A DNA stretch of 64,000 nt from Streptomyces scopuliridis RB72 (GTDB lineage Bacteria > Actinomycetota > Actinomycetes > Streptomycetales > Streptomycetaceae). Under the pieces are notes generated by a model. That model saw only the letters and a program-made list of their open reading frames with translations. It was not told the origin of the DNA and made no database searches. A program made the translations under genes and the position numbers. Location: NCBI RefSeq assembly GCF_000718095.1, contig NZ_JOEI01000031.1, forward strand, positions 62,001 to 126,000. Direction: 5' to 3'. Below are positions 41,479 to 50,622 of this stretch, one piece after another (position 1 is the first letter of the stretch; each line of letters opens with the position of its first letter).

Positions 41479-42813
41479 ATGACCAGACATCGCGGATTTG
41501 CCCTGCTCGGGGCGCTGGTCGCGGTGGTGGCGCTGGTGTGCGGCGTCATCATGGCCGGGTACGGGCTACTGGACAGCGGCTCGCGCGCGAACGCGGGCGG
41601 CAGCGGCGCCGATGGCTCCGGGGACCCTCGTACGCGCGGACGCACCCCCGTGGGGACGGCCGCGCCCGCCTCCGCCGACAACTGGACCGGCACCTGGGCC
41701 GCCGCTCCGGCGGGCGCCGAGCCGGGGGCGCCGGTCGGTTATCCCGGGCGTTCCATCCGTAACGTCGTGCACACCAGCATCGGCGGCACCAGCGTCCGGA
41801 TCACCCTCTCCAATCTCTACAGCCCCGCCCCACTGCTGATAGGCGGCGCCTCGGTGGCGGTCGGCGAGGGCGGGGGCGGCCCCGAGGCGGTCGCCGGGAC
41901 CATGCGGCAGCTGTCCTTCGGCCGCCGGGCGTCCGTGACCATACCGCCCGGCGGGCAGATCGTCAGCGATCCCGTGGCGCTGCGGGTGCCGTACGACGGC
42001 GATCTGCTGGTCACGCTCCACACCCCGCGCGCCGGCGGGCCCGTCACGTACCACCGGCACGCGCTCCAGACCTCGTATCTCGCCGACGGCGACCGTACGC
42101 GGGACCTCGACGCGTCCGCGTACACCCCGTCGCGCAGGGTCTGGCGCTATCTCACCGCCGTCGATGTCCTCAACCGCGAGGCGCGGGGCGCGGTCGTCGC
42201 CTTCGGTGACTCGATCACCGACGGGGTCGGCTCCGGCTACGAGGCGAACCGCCGCTGGCCCGATGTGCTCGCCGCGCGCCTGCGCGACCAGCACATCGGC
42301 GTGCTCAACGAGGGCATCGGCGGAAACCGCGTCCTGAGTGACGCGTCATCGCAGCGCAACGGCGCGAGCGGACTCGACCGCTTCCGGCGTGACGTACTCG
42401 ACCGGGCCGGTGCCAAGGTCGTCGTCATCGACCTCGGCATCAACGACATCCTGCGGGGCCGCGAGACCGACCCCGCCAGGATCACCGCCGGGCTGCGCGA
42501 ACTCGCCCAGCGTGCGAAGGCACGCGGGCTGCGCGTGATCGGCTCGACGCTGACCCCGTTCGGCGCGCACCGCGGGTACAACGCCCTCACCGAGTCCGTA
42601 CGCGACCGGGTCAACGAGGAGATCCGCTCGGGCCGGGTCTTCGACGAAGTCGTGGACTTCGACAAGGCGGTACGCGATCCGTACGCGCCCGACCGGATCA
42701 GGCCGGTGTACGACTCGGGGGACGGGCTGCACCCGAGCGACGCGGGGTACCGGGTGATGGGCCGTTACCTGAGTCTCCGGCTGGTGGAGGACCGGGCACC
42801 GGCCCAGCTGTGA
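41479..42813 (+). CDS. Exported SGNH/GDSL hydrolase
   Basis: A 444-residue protein with an N-terminal membrane or signal helix (about 6-30), a disordered linker and a beta-rich domain, then an SGNH hydrolase. The four blocks are visible: GDSITDG (Ser), NEGIGGNRV (Gly), DLGINDI (Asn) and DGLHPSDAGY (Asp/His). Such enzymes deacylate esters or glycans outside the cell. ATG 41479 is chosen with GGGGG immediately upstream; ATG 41428 would add 17 residues of no signal character. Confidence 0.88.
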   Translation: MTRHRGFALLGALVAVVALVCGVIMAGYGLLDSGSRANAGGSGADGSGDPRTRGRTPVGTAAPASADNWTGTWAAAPAGAEPGAPVGYPGRSIRNVVHTSIGGTSVRITLSNLYSPAPLLIGGASVAVGEGGGGPEAVAGTMRQLSFGRRASVTIPPGGQIVSDPVALRVPYDGDLLVTLHTPRAGGPVTYHRHALQTSYLADGDRTRDLDASAYTPSRRVWRYLTAVDVLNREARGAVVAFGDSITDGVGSGYEANRRWPDVLAARLRDQHIGVLNEGIGGNRVLSDASSQRNGASGLDRFRRDVLDRAGAKVVVIDLGINDILRGRETDPARITAGLRELAQRAKARGLRVIGSTLTPFGAHRGYNALTESVRDRVNEEIRSGRVFDEVVDFDKAVRDPYAPDRIRPVYDSGDGLHPSDAGYRVMGRYLSLRLVEDRAPAQL

Positions 42814-42998
42814 GCGTACGGCCCCGACGGTGACGGCCCCAACCGGCCCCGACAGCGCAGGCGCCGCGACGGTGACGGCCCCGGCAATGACGCCTACGGC
42901 AGCACAGGCCGCGACGCCGCAGGCCCCGACGCCGCCGCACCCCGACGCCGCCTCGCCTCGGCCCTGCCCTGCCCTGCCCCTATCAACTGCCCCTGCCG

Positions 42999-43739
42999 TC
43001 AGTCCAGTTCCTTGCGGTCCGCCTTCTTCTCCAGCTTCTGGCGCCTGCGCTCCTCCTTGAGCCGGCGCTTCTCCGACTCCCGCACCTTGCGCTCCACCCC
43101 GACCCCGCCCATCAGCGCGAAGCCCGTGACGATCACCCGCGGCGACCCCGGGCTCGCCGCGCCCTCGCCCGCCTCGCCGAAGCCGCCCATCAGCCCGAAG
43201 CCCCTGACCTCGACGTCCATGTCCGGCGGTACGGTGACATGCACCCCGCCCATGATCGTGAAGCAGCGGATCACCACATCGCGGTCCTCGAACCGCGCCT
43301 CGCGCAGATCGATCTCGCCGCCCGCCTGGAAGACGACGGCCGTGAACTTACGGCCCACCGTCCACGTCCCCCTACGGCCGAAGCCGCCCCAGAACGCGAA
43401 AGCACCCTTCGAGGTGGCCGGCTCCCGGCCGATCCGGCTCTGCCAGTTGCTCACCTCGCCGGCCGAGCCGCTCGCCTCGCGCCCGGCGACGGACGCGTCG
43501 GCCGCGAGCGCCACATCCGTCGTCGTCCCCGGCGCGGGGAGGTCCCGTACCAGCGGCGCCAACTCGCCATGGGTGCGCGCCTTGAAGGCCGACTCCAGGC
43601 GCTCGTCGAACTCCTCCATATCGAGCCGGCCCTCGGCCACGGCCTCGCGCAGCCGCTCCGCGACCCGCTCCCGCTCGGCGTCGGAGGCACGCGTATCAGG
43701 GCGCGGGTAGGGCGGCGGATCAGGCCGGTCGCTCGTCAT
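42999..43739 (-). CDS. DUF1707/LiaF-like protein
   Basis: A 246-residue protein. Residues about 18-70 match the actinobacterial DUF1707 domain (RASDAERERVAERLREAVAEGRLDMEEFDERL), usually near the N-terminus of membrane or stress proteins. The C-terminal part has the beta-helix 'cell-wall-active antibiotic response' pattern (FTIMGGVHVTVP..., GFGLMGGFG, GFALMGGVGV). A basic tail ends the protein. It is convergent with the SGNH gene. The intervening 185 bases are low-complexity and GC-rich without a clear hairpin. Confidence 0.8.
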   Translation of the reverse strand: MTSDRPDPPPYPRPDTRASDAERERVAERLREAVAEGRLDMEEFDERLESAFKARTHGELAPLVRDLPAPGTTTDVALAADASVAGREASGSAGEVSNWQSRIGREPATSKGAFAFWGGFGRRGTWTVGRKFTAVVFQAGGEIDLREARFEDRDVVIRCFTIMGGVHVTVPPDMDVEVRGFGLMGGFGEAGEGAASPGSPRVIVTGFALMGGVGVERKVRESEKRRLKEERRRQKLEKKADRKELD

Positions 43740-43771
43740 GCGAGCAGACTAGTCAACGGGTGCGGCTCACG

Positions 43772-44746
43772 TCACACAGCTGATCGATCGGCATACATCT
43801 TGGCGATGACCGCCTCGATGTCCGGCTCCCGCACCGACAGGTCCACCAGCGGATATTCCGCCGCGATCCGGGCGACCAGCGGCGCCGCGGACTCGGCGGC
43901 GGGGAAGGCCAGCCACTGCCGCGGCCCCTCCACCCGTACCGCCCGCGCCCCGGGCACCTCGATCGGCGGAAGCTCGCGTTCCAGGTCGACGACGAGTGTC
44001 CGCTCGCTCTCCCCCACCTCGTGCAGTCCGGCCAGCCCACCGTCGTACAGCAGTCGCCCGTGGTCGATGACCATCACCCGCTTGCAGAGCTGCTCGATAT
44101 CGGTCAGATCGTGGGTGGTCAGCAGGACCGTCGTGCCGCGCTCCGCGTTCAGATCCCGCAGGAACTCCCTGACCTTGGCCTTGGAGATCACATCGAGGCC
44201 GATCGTCGGCTCGTCCAGATACAGGACCTCCGGGTCGTGCAGCAGCGCCGCCGCGATATCGCCGCGCATGCGCTGGCCGAGCGAGAGCTGCCGTACGGGT
44301 ACGTCCAGCAGCTCGGCCAGATCGAGGAGTTCGACACAGCGCTCCAGATTCACCCGGAACCGCGCGTCCGGCACCCGGTACATCCGGTGCATCAGCCGGT
44401 ACGAGTCGATCAGCGGCAGATCCCACCACAGCGTCGTCCGCTGCCCGAAGACCACGCCGATGCGCTGCGCCAGCCTCGTACGCTCCCGGGACGGATCGAT
44501 GCCCGCGACCCGCAGCCGACCGCCGCTCGGGGTCAGAATGCCGGTGAGCATCTTGATGGTGGTGGACTTGCCGGCGCCGTTCGGGCCGATGTAGCCGACC
44601 ATCTCGCCGCGCGGCACGCGGAAGCTGATGCCGTCTACCGCCCGCACCTGATGCTTCTCGCGGCGCAGCAGACCGGCCTTGCGGCGTACGTCGAAGACCT
44701 TCTCGACGCCGTCCAGCTCGATGAAGCCCGTGCCATCCGTACTCAT
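43772..44746 (-). CDS. ABC-2 exporter ATPase
   Basis: A 324-residue ATPase with Walker A GPNGAGKST, Q-loop VFGQRTTLW, signature LSLGQRMR (the LSLGxR form of the viologen-exporter/DrrA-like group), Walker B LYLDEPTIGLD and switch His in LTTHDLTDI, with an extra C-terminal domain. ATG 44746 has GGAG six bases upstream. It is the third gene of the operon after two ABC-2 permeases, and would drive export of a hydrophobic drug, lipid or polymer. Confidence 0.88.
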   Translation of the reverse strand: MSTDGTGFIELDGVEKVFDVRRKAGLLRREKHQVRAVDGISFRVPRGEMVGYIGPNGAGKSTTIKMLTGILTPSGGRLRVAGIDPSRERTRLAQRIGVVFGQRTTLWWDLPLIDSYRLMHRMYRVPDARFRVNLERCVELLDLAELLDVPVRQLSLGQRMRGDIAAALLHDPEVLYLDEPTIGLDVISKAKVREFLRDLNAERGTTVLLTTHDLTDIEQLCKRVMVIDHGRLLYDGGLAGLHEVGESERTLVVDLERELPPIEVPGARAVRVEGPRQWLAFPAAESAAPLVARIAAEYPLVDLSVREPDIEAVIAKMYADRSAV

Positions 44747-44804
44747 AAACGCTCCGCCCCGATTCATTCTGTACGACCTGTACGCCTCCGCGCCCCGCCG
44801 GCCC

Positions 44805-45743
44805 CTAGCTCCCCGTACTCCGATACGCCCTCAGCCCCGCCCGCCACGCCACCCCCGCCAGCGCGCAGCACACCACCGCCACCAGCGGCGGCAGGAACGC
44901 GGCCAGATCCGGCAGCCCCAACGGGTCCTCCCTGCCCAGGACATACAGCGCCGGGATCCAGTTGACGAAGGCCAGCGGCACCACGAACGTCACCCCGCGC
45001 ACCAGATCCTTCGCGAAGAGCGTCGGCGGGTACTGCAACAGCGTCGTCCCGCCGTACGTGAACGAGTTCTGCACCTCGGAGGCGTCCTGCGCCCAGAACT
45101 GGAACGCGGCGCCCGCCACGAACACCGCCGAGAAGATCGCCGCCCCGCTCAGCACCATCATCGGGAGCATCAGCGCCCGCGTGACCGTCCAGTCGATGTC
45201 GACCGTCAGCAGGGCGTAGCCCAGCACCAGCAGCCCCTGCGCGATCCGGCCGAGCCGGCGCAGCGCGAACCGGTCGGCCGCCACCTGCGCCAGTACGGGT
45301 ACGGGCCGCAGCAGCAGCGTGTCGAGCGTGCCGTCCCGCACCCGGCGCCCCAGCCGGTCCATGGAGCCGAGCGCCAGATCGGAGAGGCCGAAGGCCGTGG
45401 CGGACGTCCCGTACAGGAAGGCCACCTCGGGCAGCGAGTAGCCGCCCAGCGCGTCCACGTGCGCGAACATCAACAGGATCGCGACGAAGTCGAAGGCGGT
45501 CGCCGCGAAGTTCCCGAACGCCGTCATCACGAAGGACGCGCGGTACGCCATCGTGGACCGCATCCACATCCCCACGATCAGGCCGTACGCTCGCAGCCCG
45601 TCGCGCAGGGCGGCCCGCCGCGACACGCGCGGAATCCACGCCTCCGCGGCCGGAACACCCTCCGCCCGCGCTTCGACGGACGCCTCGACGGACGCCTCAC
45701 CCGACGCCTCGACTGACGCCTCGGTGATCGCCTCCTCAGCCAC
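44805..45743 (-). CDS. ABC-2 exporter permease 2
   Basis: A 312-residue membrane protein (six predicted helices) of the PF06182 permease group, with MWMRSTMAYRASFVM at the start of the first helix and RVRDGTLDTLLLRPV in a cytosolic loop. The likely GTG start at 45743 overlaps the upstream permease stop. It carries a tandem EASV/EASG repeat in its first ~25 residues, encoded by 12-bp DNA repeats. A later start within the repeat cannot be excluded. Confidence 0.8.
   Translation of the reverse strand: MAEEAITEASVEASGEASVEASVEARAEGVPAAEAWIPRVSRRAALRDGLRAYGLIVGMWMRSTMAYRASFVMTAFGNFAATAFDFVAILLMFAHVDALGGYSLPEVAFLYGTSATAFGLSDLALGSMDRLGRRVRDGTLDTLLLRPVPVLAQVAADRFALRRLGRIAQGLLVLGYALLTVDIDWTVTRALMLPMMVLSGAAIFSAVFVAGAAFQFWAQDASEVQNSFTYGGTTLLQYPPTLFAKDLVRGVTFVVPLAFVNWIPALYVLGREDPLGLPDLAAFLPPLVAVVCCALAGVAWRAGLRAYRSTGS
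45676..45728. repeat. 12-bp tandem repeat inside permease N-terminus
   Basis: GACGCCTCGACG-type units recur about four times, encoding EASV/EASG on the minus strand at the start of the ABC-2 permease. This is a coding microsatellite in an N-terminal tail. Confidence 0.75.
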
Positions 45744-46536
45744 CCTGGACCACCACCCTCCGTGTCGCGACGGTCTGGAGCAGCCGCCCCGTCGCCAGCA
45801 GGGCCAGCGCCCAGCCGGCCTGGAACGCGTACGCCCCGGCCAGGTCCCACCCGGTGTGCTTGCCGAGGAAGACATCCGCAGGGACCTGGAGCAGCGACGA
45901 CCAGGGCAGCGCCCGCGCGACCTCCCCCAGCACCCCCGGGAAGAGATTGAGCGGCAGCAGCAGCCCGGAGAAGAACATCCCCGCCAGCATCGCCATCTGC
46001 GCCGCGCCCGCACCGTCCATCAGCCAGAACGCGGAGAGCGCGACCAGGAAGCGGATCGCGAAACTGACGACCACCCCGAGCATCACGGCGAACAGGAACG
46101 CCAGCCAGGTCAGCGGATCCCGCGGCAGCGCCAGTTCGAAGGCGAACGAGCCGAGCACCATCGGTACGATCCCGCGCCCCAGCAGATGGAACGCCGCCCG
46201 GCCCAGGTCCCCGGCCATCCACCACAGCTGGAGATCGGCCGGCCGGTAGAGGTCGACGGCGATGTCACCCGTGCGGATTCGCTCGATCAGTTCGTCCTCG
46301 AAACCGCCGCCCATCATCGCGCAGGTCATCAACAGCGCCTGGCCGAGCCACACATAGGTGACGGCCTGGGAGAGGTCGTAGCCACCGAGGTGCGGCCGCT
46401 CGTCCCAGAGAGCTGTATAGGTGTACGCCATGATGAAGCCGAAGACGGTGTTGGTGAACACCCCCGCGAAGGTGGCCACCCGGTACGTCGCGTAGCGGCG
46501 GAACCCACCTGCGGCCACTACTGCGTACAGCCGCAC
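45736..46536 (-). CDS. ABC-2 exporter permease 1
   Basis: A 266-residue membrane protein with about six helices, of the same PF06182 group: FRRYATYRVATFAGVFTNTVFGF at the N-terminus and ERIRTGDIAVDLYRPADLQ in the cytosolic loop. GTG 46536 is chosen because GGGGGAGGGGG precedes it closely; ATG 46572 would add 12 residues. It leads the three-gene exporter operon. Confidence 0.82.
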   Translation of the reverse strand: MRLYAVVAAGGFRRYATYRVATFAGVFTNTVFGFIMAYTYTALWDERPHLGGYDLSQAVTYVWLGQALLMTCAMMGGGFEDELIERIRTGDIAVDLYRPADLQLWWMAGDLGRAAFHLLGRGIVPMVLGSFAFELALPRDPLTWLAFLFAVMLGVVVSFAIRFLVALSAFWLMDGAGAAQMAMLAGMFFSGLLLPLNLFPGVLGEVARALPWSSLLQVPADVFLGKHTGWDLAGAYAFQAGWALALLATGRLLQTVATRRVVVQGG

Positions 46537-46688
46537 GACAGCCCCCTCCCCCACACGATTCCCCCGCGCCATCAGCGCGTCGTCGGCCTCCTGGCACCAA
46601 AGCGAACGACCCTAGCCCACGGGGACCCGCTGTCGCGACCGGTTATCCGGCTGTCGTTACTCCCCCGATCTGTCCGCGTTTCATGGGA

Positions 46689-46743
46689 GTACACAGCTTT
46701 CATGCCAGTAGGCAGCGTTTCCCAGAGGTACGCAGCGTTTCTT
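46689..46743. repeat. Three imperfect ~20-bp repeats upstream of PBP gene
   Basis: GTACACAGCTTT (46689), GTAGGCAGCGTTTC (46708) and GTACGCAGCGTTTC (46728) recur at 19-20 bp spacing, one and two helical turns apart on the same DNA face, 80-140 bases before the penicillin-binding protein gene. They look like an operator array. Confidence 0.5.
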
Positions 46744-46825
46744 GGGTCCGCACCGCGAATCGCCTGATACGACACCGTTAGGCCGGAAGTGAACCGCCGG
46801 CCGCGGCCGAGGAGTCTCCACTGAT

Positions 46826-49285
46826 ATGAGTGACGAGCCACAGAAGCACGGCTGGGAGCAGCGCTGGTCCCCACGGGACCCCTCGGCCCCCCACTCCGCC
46901 CCCGGCCGGCCGGGCGGGCAGGCCGGGCGCCCCGCGCGTCCCCGCACCGGCTGGCGCAGAGCCCTCCCGACCTGGCGCACGCTGTTCGGCGGACTCCTGA
47001 TCTTCGTGCTCGTCCTCATGGGCGGCCTCGTCGTGGGCTACAAGCTCGTCAGCATCCCGCCCGCCAACGCCGCCGCCACCGCCCAGTCCAATGTGTATCT
47101 GTACGCGGACGGCACGCAGCTCGCCCGGGACGGCGAGGTCAACCGGGAGAACGTCAGGCTCGCGCAGGTGCCCAAAACCGTGCAGCTGGCCGTACTGGCC
47201 GCCGAGGACCGCGGCTTCTTCAACGAGCCCGCCGTCGACCCGCAGGGCATGGCCCGCGCCGCCTGGAACACCCTCACCGGCAAGGGCACCCAGGGCGGTT
47301 CCACCATCACCCAGCAGTACGTCAAGAACTACTACCTCGGTCAGGAACAGACGATCGTCCGCAAGACCAAGGAGTTCTTCATCGCGATCAAGCTCAACCG
47401 CGAGGCGACCAAGGGGCAGATCCTCCGGGGCTATCTCAACACCAGCTACTTCGGCCGGAACGCGTACGGCGTCCAGTCCGCCGCCCAGGCGTACTACGGC
47501 AAGGACGTGGAGGACCTCAACACGGCGGAGGGCGCCTATCTGGCCTCCCTGCTCAACGCCCCCAGCGAGTTCGACGTCGTCGTCCACCCCGAGAACAAGC
47601 CGGCCGCCCTCGCCCGCTGGAACTACGTCCTCGACGGCATGGTCAAGGAGGACTGGCTCAGCCCCGCCGACCGCCGCACGATGAAGTTCCCGACGCCCGG
47701 CGAGATCAGGCACGCCGGCATCGGGCTCTCCGGACAGCGCGGCTATATCGTCCAGGCCGTCGAGGAGCATCTCACCGGCAACAAGATCATCGACGAGAAG
47801 ACGCTGGCCGCCGGCGGCTACCGGATCACCACCACGCTCGACCGCAAGAAGCAGAACGCCTTCACCGCCGCCGTCAAGCAGCAGGTCACCTCACAGCTCG
47901 ACGCCGGCCGCAAGGCCGACCGCAACGTCCGGGTCGGCGGCGCCTCCATCGATCCGAGGACCGGCAAGGTCGTCGCCATGTACGGCGGCATCGACTACAC
48001 CAAGCAGTACGTCAACAACGCGACGCGCCGCGACTACCAGGTCGGCTCCACCTTCAAGCCGTTCGTCTTCGCCGCCGCCGTCGAGCACGGCTCCGAGACC
48101 CAGTACGGCGAGCCGATCACCCCGTTCACCGTCTACGACGGCGACAACCAGCACATGGTCGAGGGCCCCGACGGCGAAACCGGCTACTCCCCCGCCAACG
48201 AGGACGACACCGACTACGGGCCCATCTCCGTACGGACCGCTACCAACTACTCCGTCAACGCCGTCTACGCGCAGATGGCCCAGGACGTCGGCCCCGGCAC
48301 GGTCAGGAAGACCGCCGTCGCCCTCGGTCTCCCCGAGAACACCCCCGACCTGACGGCGACGCCCTCCATCGCGCTCGGCCCGGCCACCGCCTCCGTACTG
48401 GACATGGCGGAGGCGTACGCGACCCTCGCCAACCACGGCAAGCGCGGCATGTACACGCTGGTCGACAAGATCACCAGGAACGGTACGGACGTCGCCCTGC
48501 CGAAGCGGAACGTCACGCAGGTCATCAGCCGCCGGGCCGCCGACACCACCACCTCCATGCTGCGGAGCGTCGTCGACGACGGCACCGGCACCGCCGCCCA
48601 GTCCGCGGGCCGCCCCGCCGCGGGCAAGACGGGCACGGCGGAGGAGGACAAGGCGGCCTGGTTCGCGGGCTACACCCCGGACCTGGCGACGGTCGTCGCG
48701 GTGATGGGCGCCGACCCGGTGACCGCCGCGCAGAAGTCGTTGTACGGGGCCCTCGGCCAGGAGCGCGTCAACGGCGGCGGAGTGCCGGCCGAGATCTGGG
48801 GCCGGTACACGGCCGCCGCTCTCCGCAACAGCGGGGCGCGGGAGTTCGATCTGCGGCTGGATGAGGACTCCGAGGAGGAGTGGTCCTCCGACGACGAGCA
48901 GGCGGGCCCGCCCGGCAAGGCGAACGGGTCACACCGGCCCGGCCCGCATGGCGCGGCGGAGGGCCGGGCCCCGGGGCAGTCCCCGGAAGAGACGAACGGC
49001 CGGACGCAGGACCGGCCGGGTGCGGGCGGCGCGAACGGCGGCCCGGCCCACGGCCGGACGCCCGAGCAGGACCGGAGCCCGGGACGGCCGGCGGGGCAGA
49101 CGACCGGTCAGTCCCAGGGCCGGCCGACGGGACAGTCCGACGGCGGCGCGGCCAAAAACGGCGGCGCGGGCGGAGGACCGGCCGACGGCGGTAAGGGCGG
49201 CGGCGCCACCGGCGGGGGCGGGACGGGAGACGCGGACAGCGATCCGGGCGCCCGCACCTCCCTGACCGACGCGCCGGGCACCTGA
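46826..49285 (+). CDS. Class A penicillin-binding protein (transglycosylase/transpeptidase)
   Basis: An 819-residue bifunctional peptidoglycan synthase. One membrane helix (about 52-72) follows a basic N-terminus. The GT51 domain has catalytic Glu127 (AAEDRGFF) and GGSTITQQ (157-164). The transpeptidase domain has Ser408-x-x-Lys411 (GSTFKPF), Ser476-Val-Asn478 and KTG (601-603). A ~150-residue Gly/Pro/Asp-rich disordered tail ends it. It polymerises and cross-links glycan outside the membrane; streptomycetes have several paralogues and I cannot tell which this is. Confidence 0.92.
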   Translation: MSDEPQKHGWEQRWSPRDPSAPHSAPGRPGGQAGRPARPRTGWRRALPTWRTLFGGLLIFVLVLMGGLVVGYKLVSIPPANAAATAQSNVYLYADGTQLARDGEVNRENVRLAQVPKTVQLAVLAAEDRGFFNEPAVDPQGMARAAWNTLTGKGTQGGSTITQQYVKNYYLGQEQTIVRKTKEFFIAIKLNREATKGQILRGYLNTSYFGRNAYGVQSAAQAYYGKDVEDLNTAEGAYLASLLNAPSEFDVVVHPENKPAALARWNYVLDGMVKEDWLSPADRRTMKFPTPGEIRHAGIGLSGQRGYIVQAVEEHLTGNKIIDEKTLAAGGYRITTTLDRKKQNAFTAAVKQQVTSQLDAGRKADRNVRVGGASIDPRTGKVVAMYGGIDYTKQYVNNATRRDYQVGSTFKPFVFAAAVEHGSETQYGEPITPFTVYDGDNQHMVEGPDGETGYSPANEDDTDYGPISVRTATNYSVNAVYAQMAQDVGPGTVRKTAVALGLPENTPDLTATPSIALGPATASVLDMAEAYATLANHGKRGMYTLVDKITRNGTDVALPKRNVTQVISRRAADTTTSMLRSVVDDGTGTAAQSAGRPAAGKTGTAEEDKAAWFAGYTPDLATVVAVMGADPVTAAQKSLYGALGQERVNGGGVPAEIWGRYTAAALRNSGAREFDLRLDEDSEEEWSSDDEQAGPPGKANGSHRPGPHGAAEGRAPGQSPEETNGRTQDRPGAGGANGGPAHGRTPEQDRSPGRPAGQTTGQSQGRPTGQSDGGAAKNGGAGGGPADGGKGGGATGGGGTGDADSDPGARTSLTDAPGT

Positions 49286-49331
49286 CAGCGGCGGCCCGGC
49301 GGGCGATACCCGCGATACCCGCGATGCCGGA

Positions 49332-49652
49332 TCAGTGACCCGACGTCGCCTTCAGCCCCACCACGGCCACCAGCAGCAGACAGACGAAGAAGATCCGGGC
49401 GGCGGTCGCCGGCTCCCCCAGCACCACCATGCCGAGCACCGCCGCACCGGCCGCGCCGATACCGACCCACACGCCGTACGCCGTACCGATCGGCAGCGTC
49501 TTCGCCGCATGCGACAGCAACAGCATGCTCGCGACGATCCCGGCGCCCGTGAACAGGCTCGGCCACAGCCGGGTGAACCCCTCGGTGTACTTCATCCCGA
49601 TCGACCAGCCGACCTCAAGCAGACCGGCGACGATCAACAGAACCCAAGCCAT
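49332..49652 (-). CDS. SMR-family exporter, guanidinium type (Gdx/SugE-like)
   Basis: A 106-residue protein with four transmembrane helices and the SMR signature: Glu13 (the proton/substrate-binding residue) and Trp16 in helix 1 (LLEVGWSIGMKYTEG), GTAYGVWVGIGAAGA in helix 3. The GWSIGMKYTEGF form fits the SugE/Gdx branch, which exports guanidinium rather than bulky cations. The guanidine-III riboswitch directly upstream strongly supports this. GGAGG precedes the ATG. Confidence 0.9.
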   Translation of the reverse strand: MAWVLLIVAGLLEVGWSIGMKYTEGFTRLWPSLFTGAGIVASMLLLSHAAKTLPIGTAYGVWVGIGAAGAAVLGMVVLGEPATAARIFFVCLLLVAVVGLKATSGH

Positions 49653-49689
49653 GACGGCACCTCCGGCACGAAAAACGCGGACAACAGGT

Positions 49690-49735
49690 GCGTCGTCTTT
49701 CGTTTGACCCGGTACGGCGCGTCTCGTCGGGGTCC
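49690..49735 (-). promoter_or_regulatory. Guanidine-III riboswitch (ykkC-III)
   Basis: Read on the minus strand, 49735 down to 49690 has CCCCGACGAG, GCGCCGTACCGGGTC and GACGACGC blocks that line up with the compact pseudoknotted guanidine-III aptamer known from Thermobifida fusca (CCGGACGAG, GCGCCGTACCCGGTC, GACGGCGC). It lies about 40 bases before the start codon of the SMR exporter, a typical downstream gene. Guanidine binding would turn on translation. Confidence 0.85.
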
Positions 49736-49776
49736 CCCCACGGTAGCAAAGCGCCGGAGACCCCTGCCGCGGACGG

Positions 49777-50115
49777 CTACAGATAGAGCCCGGTGGAGTC
49801 CTCGGAGCCCTCGAACCGGTCCGCCGCGACGGCGTGCAGATCGCGCTCGCGCATCAGTACGTACGCCACTCCGCGCACCTCGACCTCGGCGCGGTCCTCG
49901 GGGTCGTACAGCACCCGGTCCCCCGGCGTCACCGTCCGTACGTTCTGCCCCACGGCCACCACCTCGGCCCAGGCCAGCCGCCGGCCGACCTCCGCCGTCG
50001 CGGGGATGAGGATGCCGCCGGAGGAACGCCGCTCGCCCTCCGGGATGTCCGTCCTGACCAGCACACGGTCATGGAGCATCCGGATAGGCAGTTTGTCGTG
50101 GGTGTTCTCGCTCAC
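49777..50115 (-). CDS. GroES-like co-chaperone
   Basis: A 112-residue protein with the Cpn10 fold: IRMLHDRVLVRTDIPEGERRSSGGILIP (including the mobile-loop region), AEVVAVGQNV, GDRVLYDPEDRAEVEVRGVAYVLMRERDL. It is not beside a groEL gene and the loop is divergent, so it is likely a specialised or stand-alone Cpn10 paralogue. Confidence 0.82.
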   Translation of the reverse strand: MSENTHDKLPIRMLHDRVLVRTDIPEGERRSSGGILIPATAEVGRRLAWAEVVAVGQNVRTVTPGDRVLYDPEDRAEVEVRGVAYVLMRERDLHAVAADRFEGSEDSTGLYL

Positions 50116-50164
50116 GCCCCAGAACTTACCTGCCCACGCCGCCGCCGCACGCCACAGGGGCGGA

Positions 50165-50485
50165 TCACGGCTTGCGGCGCCTCGTCGACACCACCAGCAG
50201 CCCCACGAGCCCGACCGCCACCAGCGCCACCGGCACCAGCCGCTCCAGCCGCGGCGCGCCGTCGTCCTTGACGAACGGCGCCCGTACGCCGGACAGGGTC
50301 CGGTTCACGGCCACGAACGCGCGCCCGGCCGTCTGGTCCACCGTGGAGACCACCCTGGCCTTGGCGTCGCCGACGATCGTCTTCGGGTGCACCCGCACCC
50401 CGATCTCGTCGAGCGTCTCGGCGAGCTGCCCGCGCCTGCGGACGATGTCCGCCTCGATCTGCGCCGGGGTCCTGGAATCCGACAC
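50165..50485 (-). CDS. DUF3618 membrane protein
   Basis: A 106-residue protein. The domain RTPAQIEADIVRRRGQLAETLDEIGVRVHPKTIVGDAKARV is DUF3618, and a helix (LVPVALVAVGLVGLLVVSTRRR) anchors the C-terminus. GTG 50485 has GGAGG seven bases upstream. Function unknown; related proteins are common actinobacterial membrane proteins. Confidence 0.85.
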   Translation of the reverse strand: MSDSRTPAQIEADIVRRRGQLAETLDEIGVRVHPKTIVGDAKARVVSTVDQTAGRAFVAVNRTLSGVRAPFVKDDGAPRLERLVPVALVAVGLVGLLVVSTRRRKP

Positions 50486-50622
50486 CGCGCTGCCTCCGTC
50501 GTCGTGTCCGGTAATCCTTCGCCGACAGTCTGTCAGCTCCGTCGTCACCGCACCCGGCGGCACCCCCGATTACGCTCGGCGGCGTACGGCCCGACGTCCA
50601 TCCCGCTCCACCGAGGAGAACC

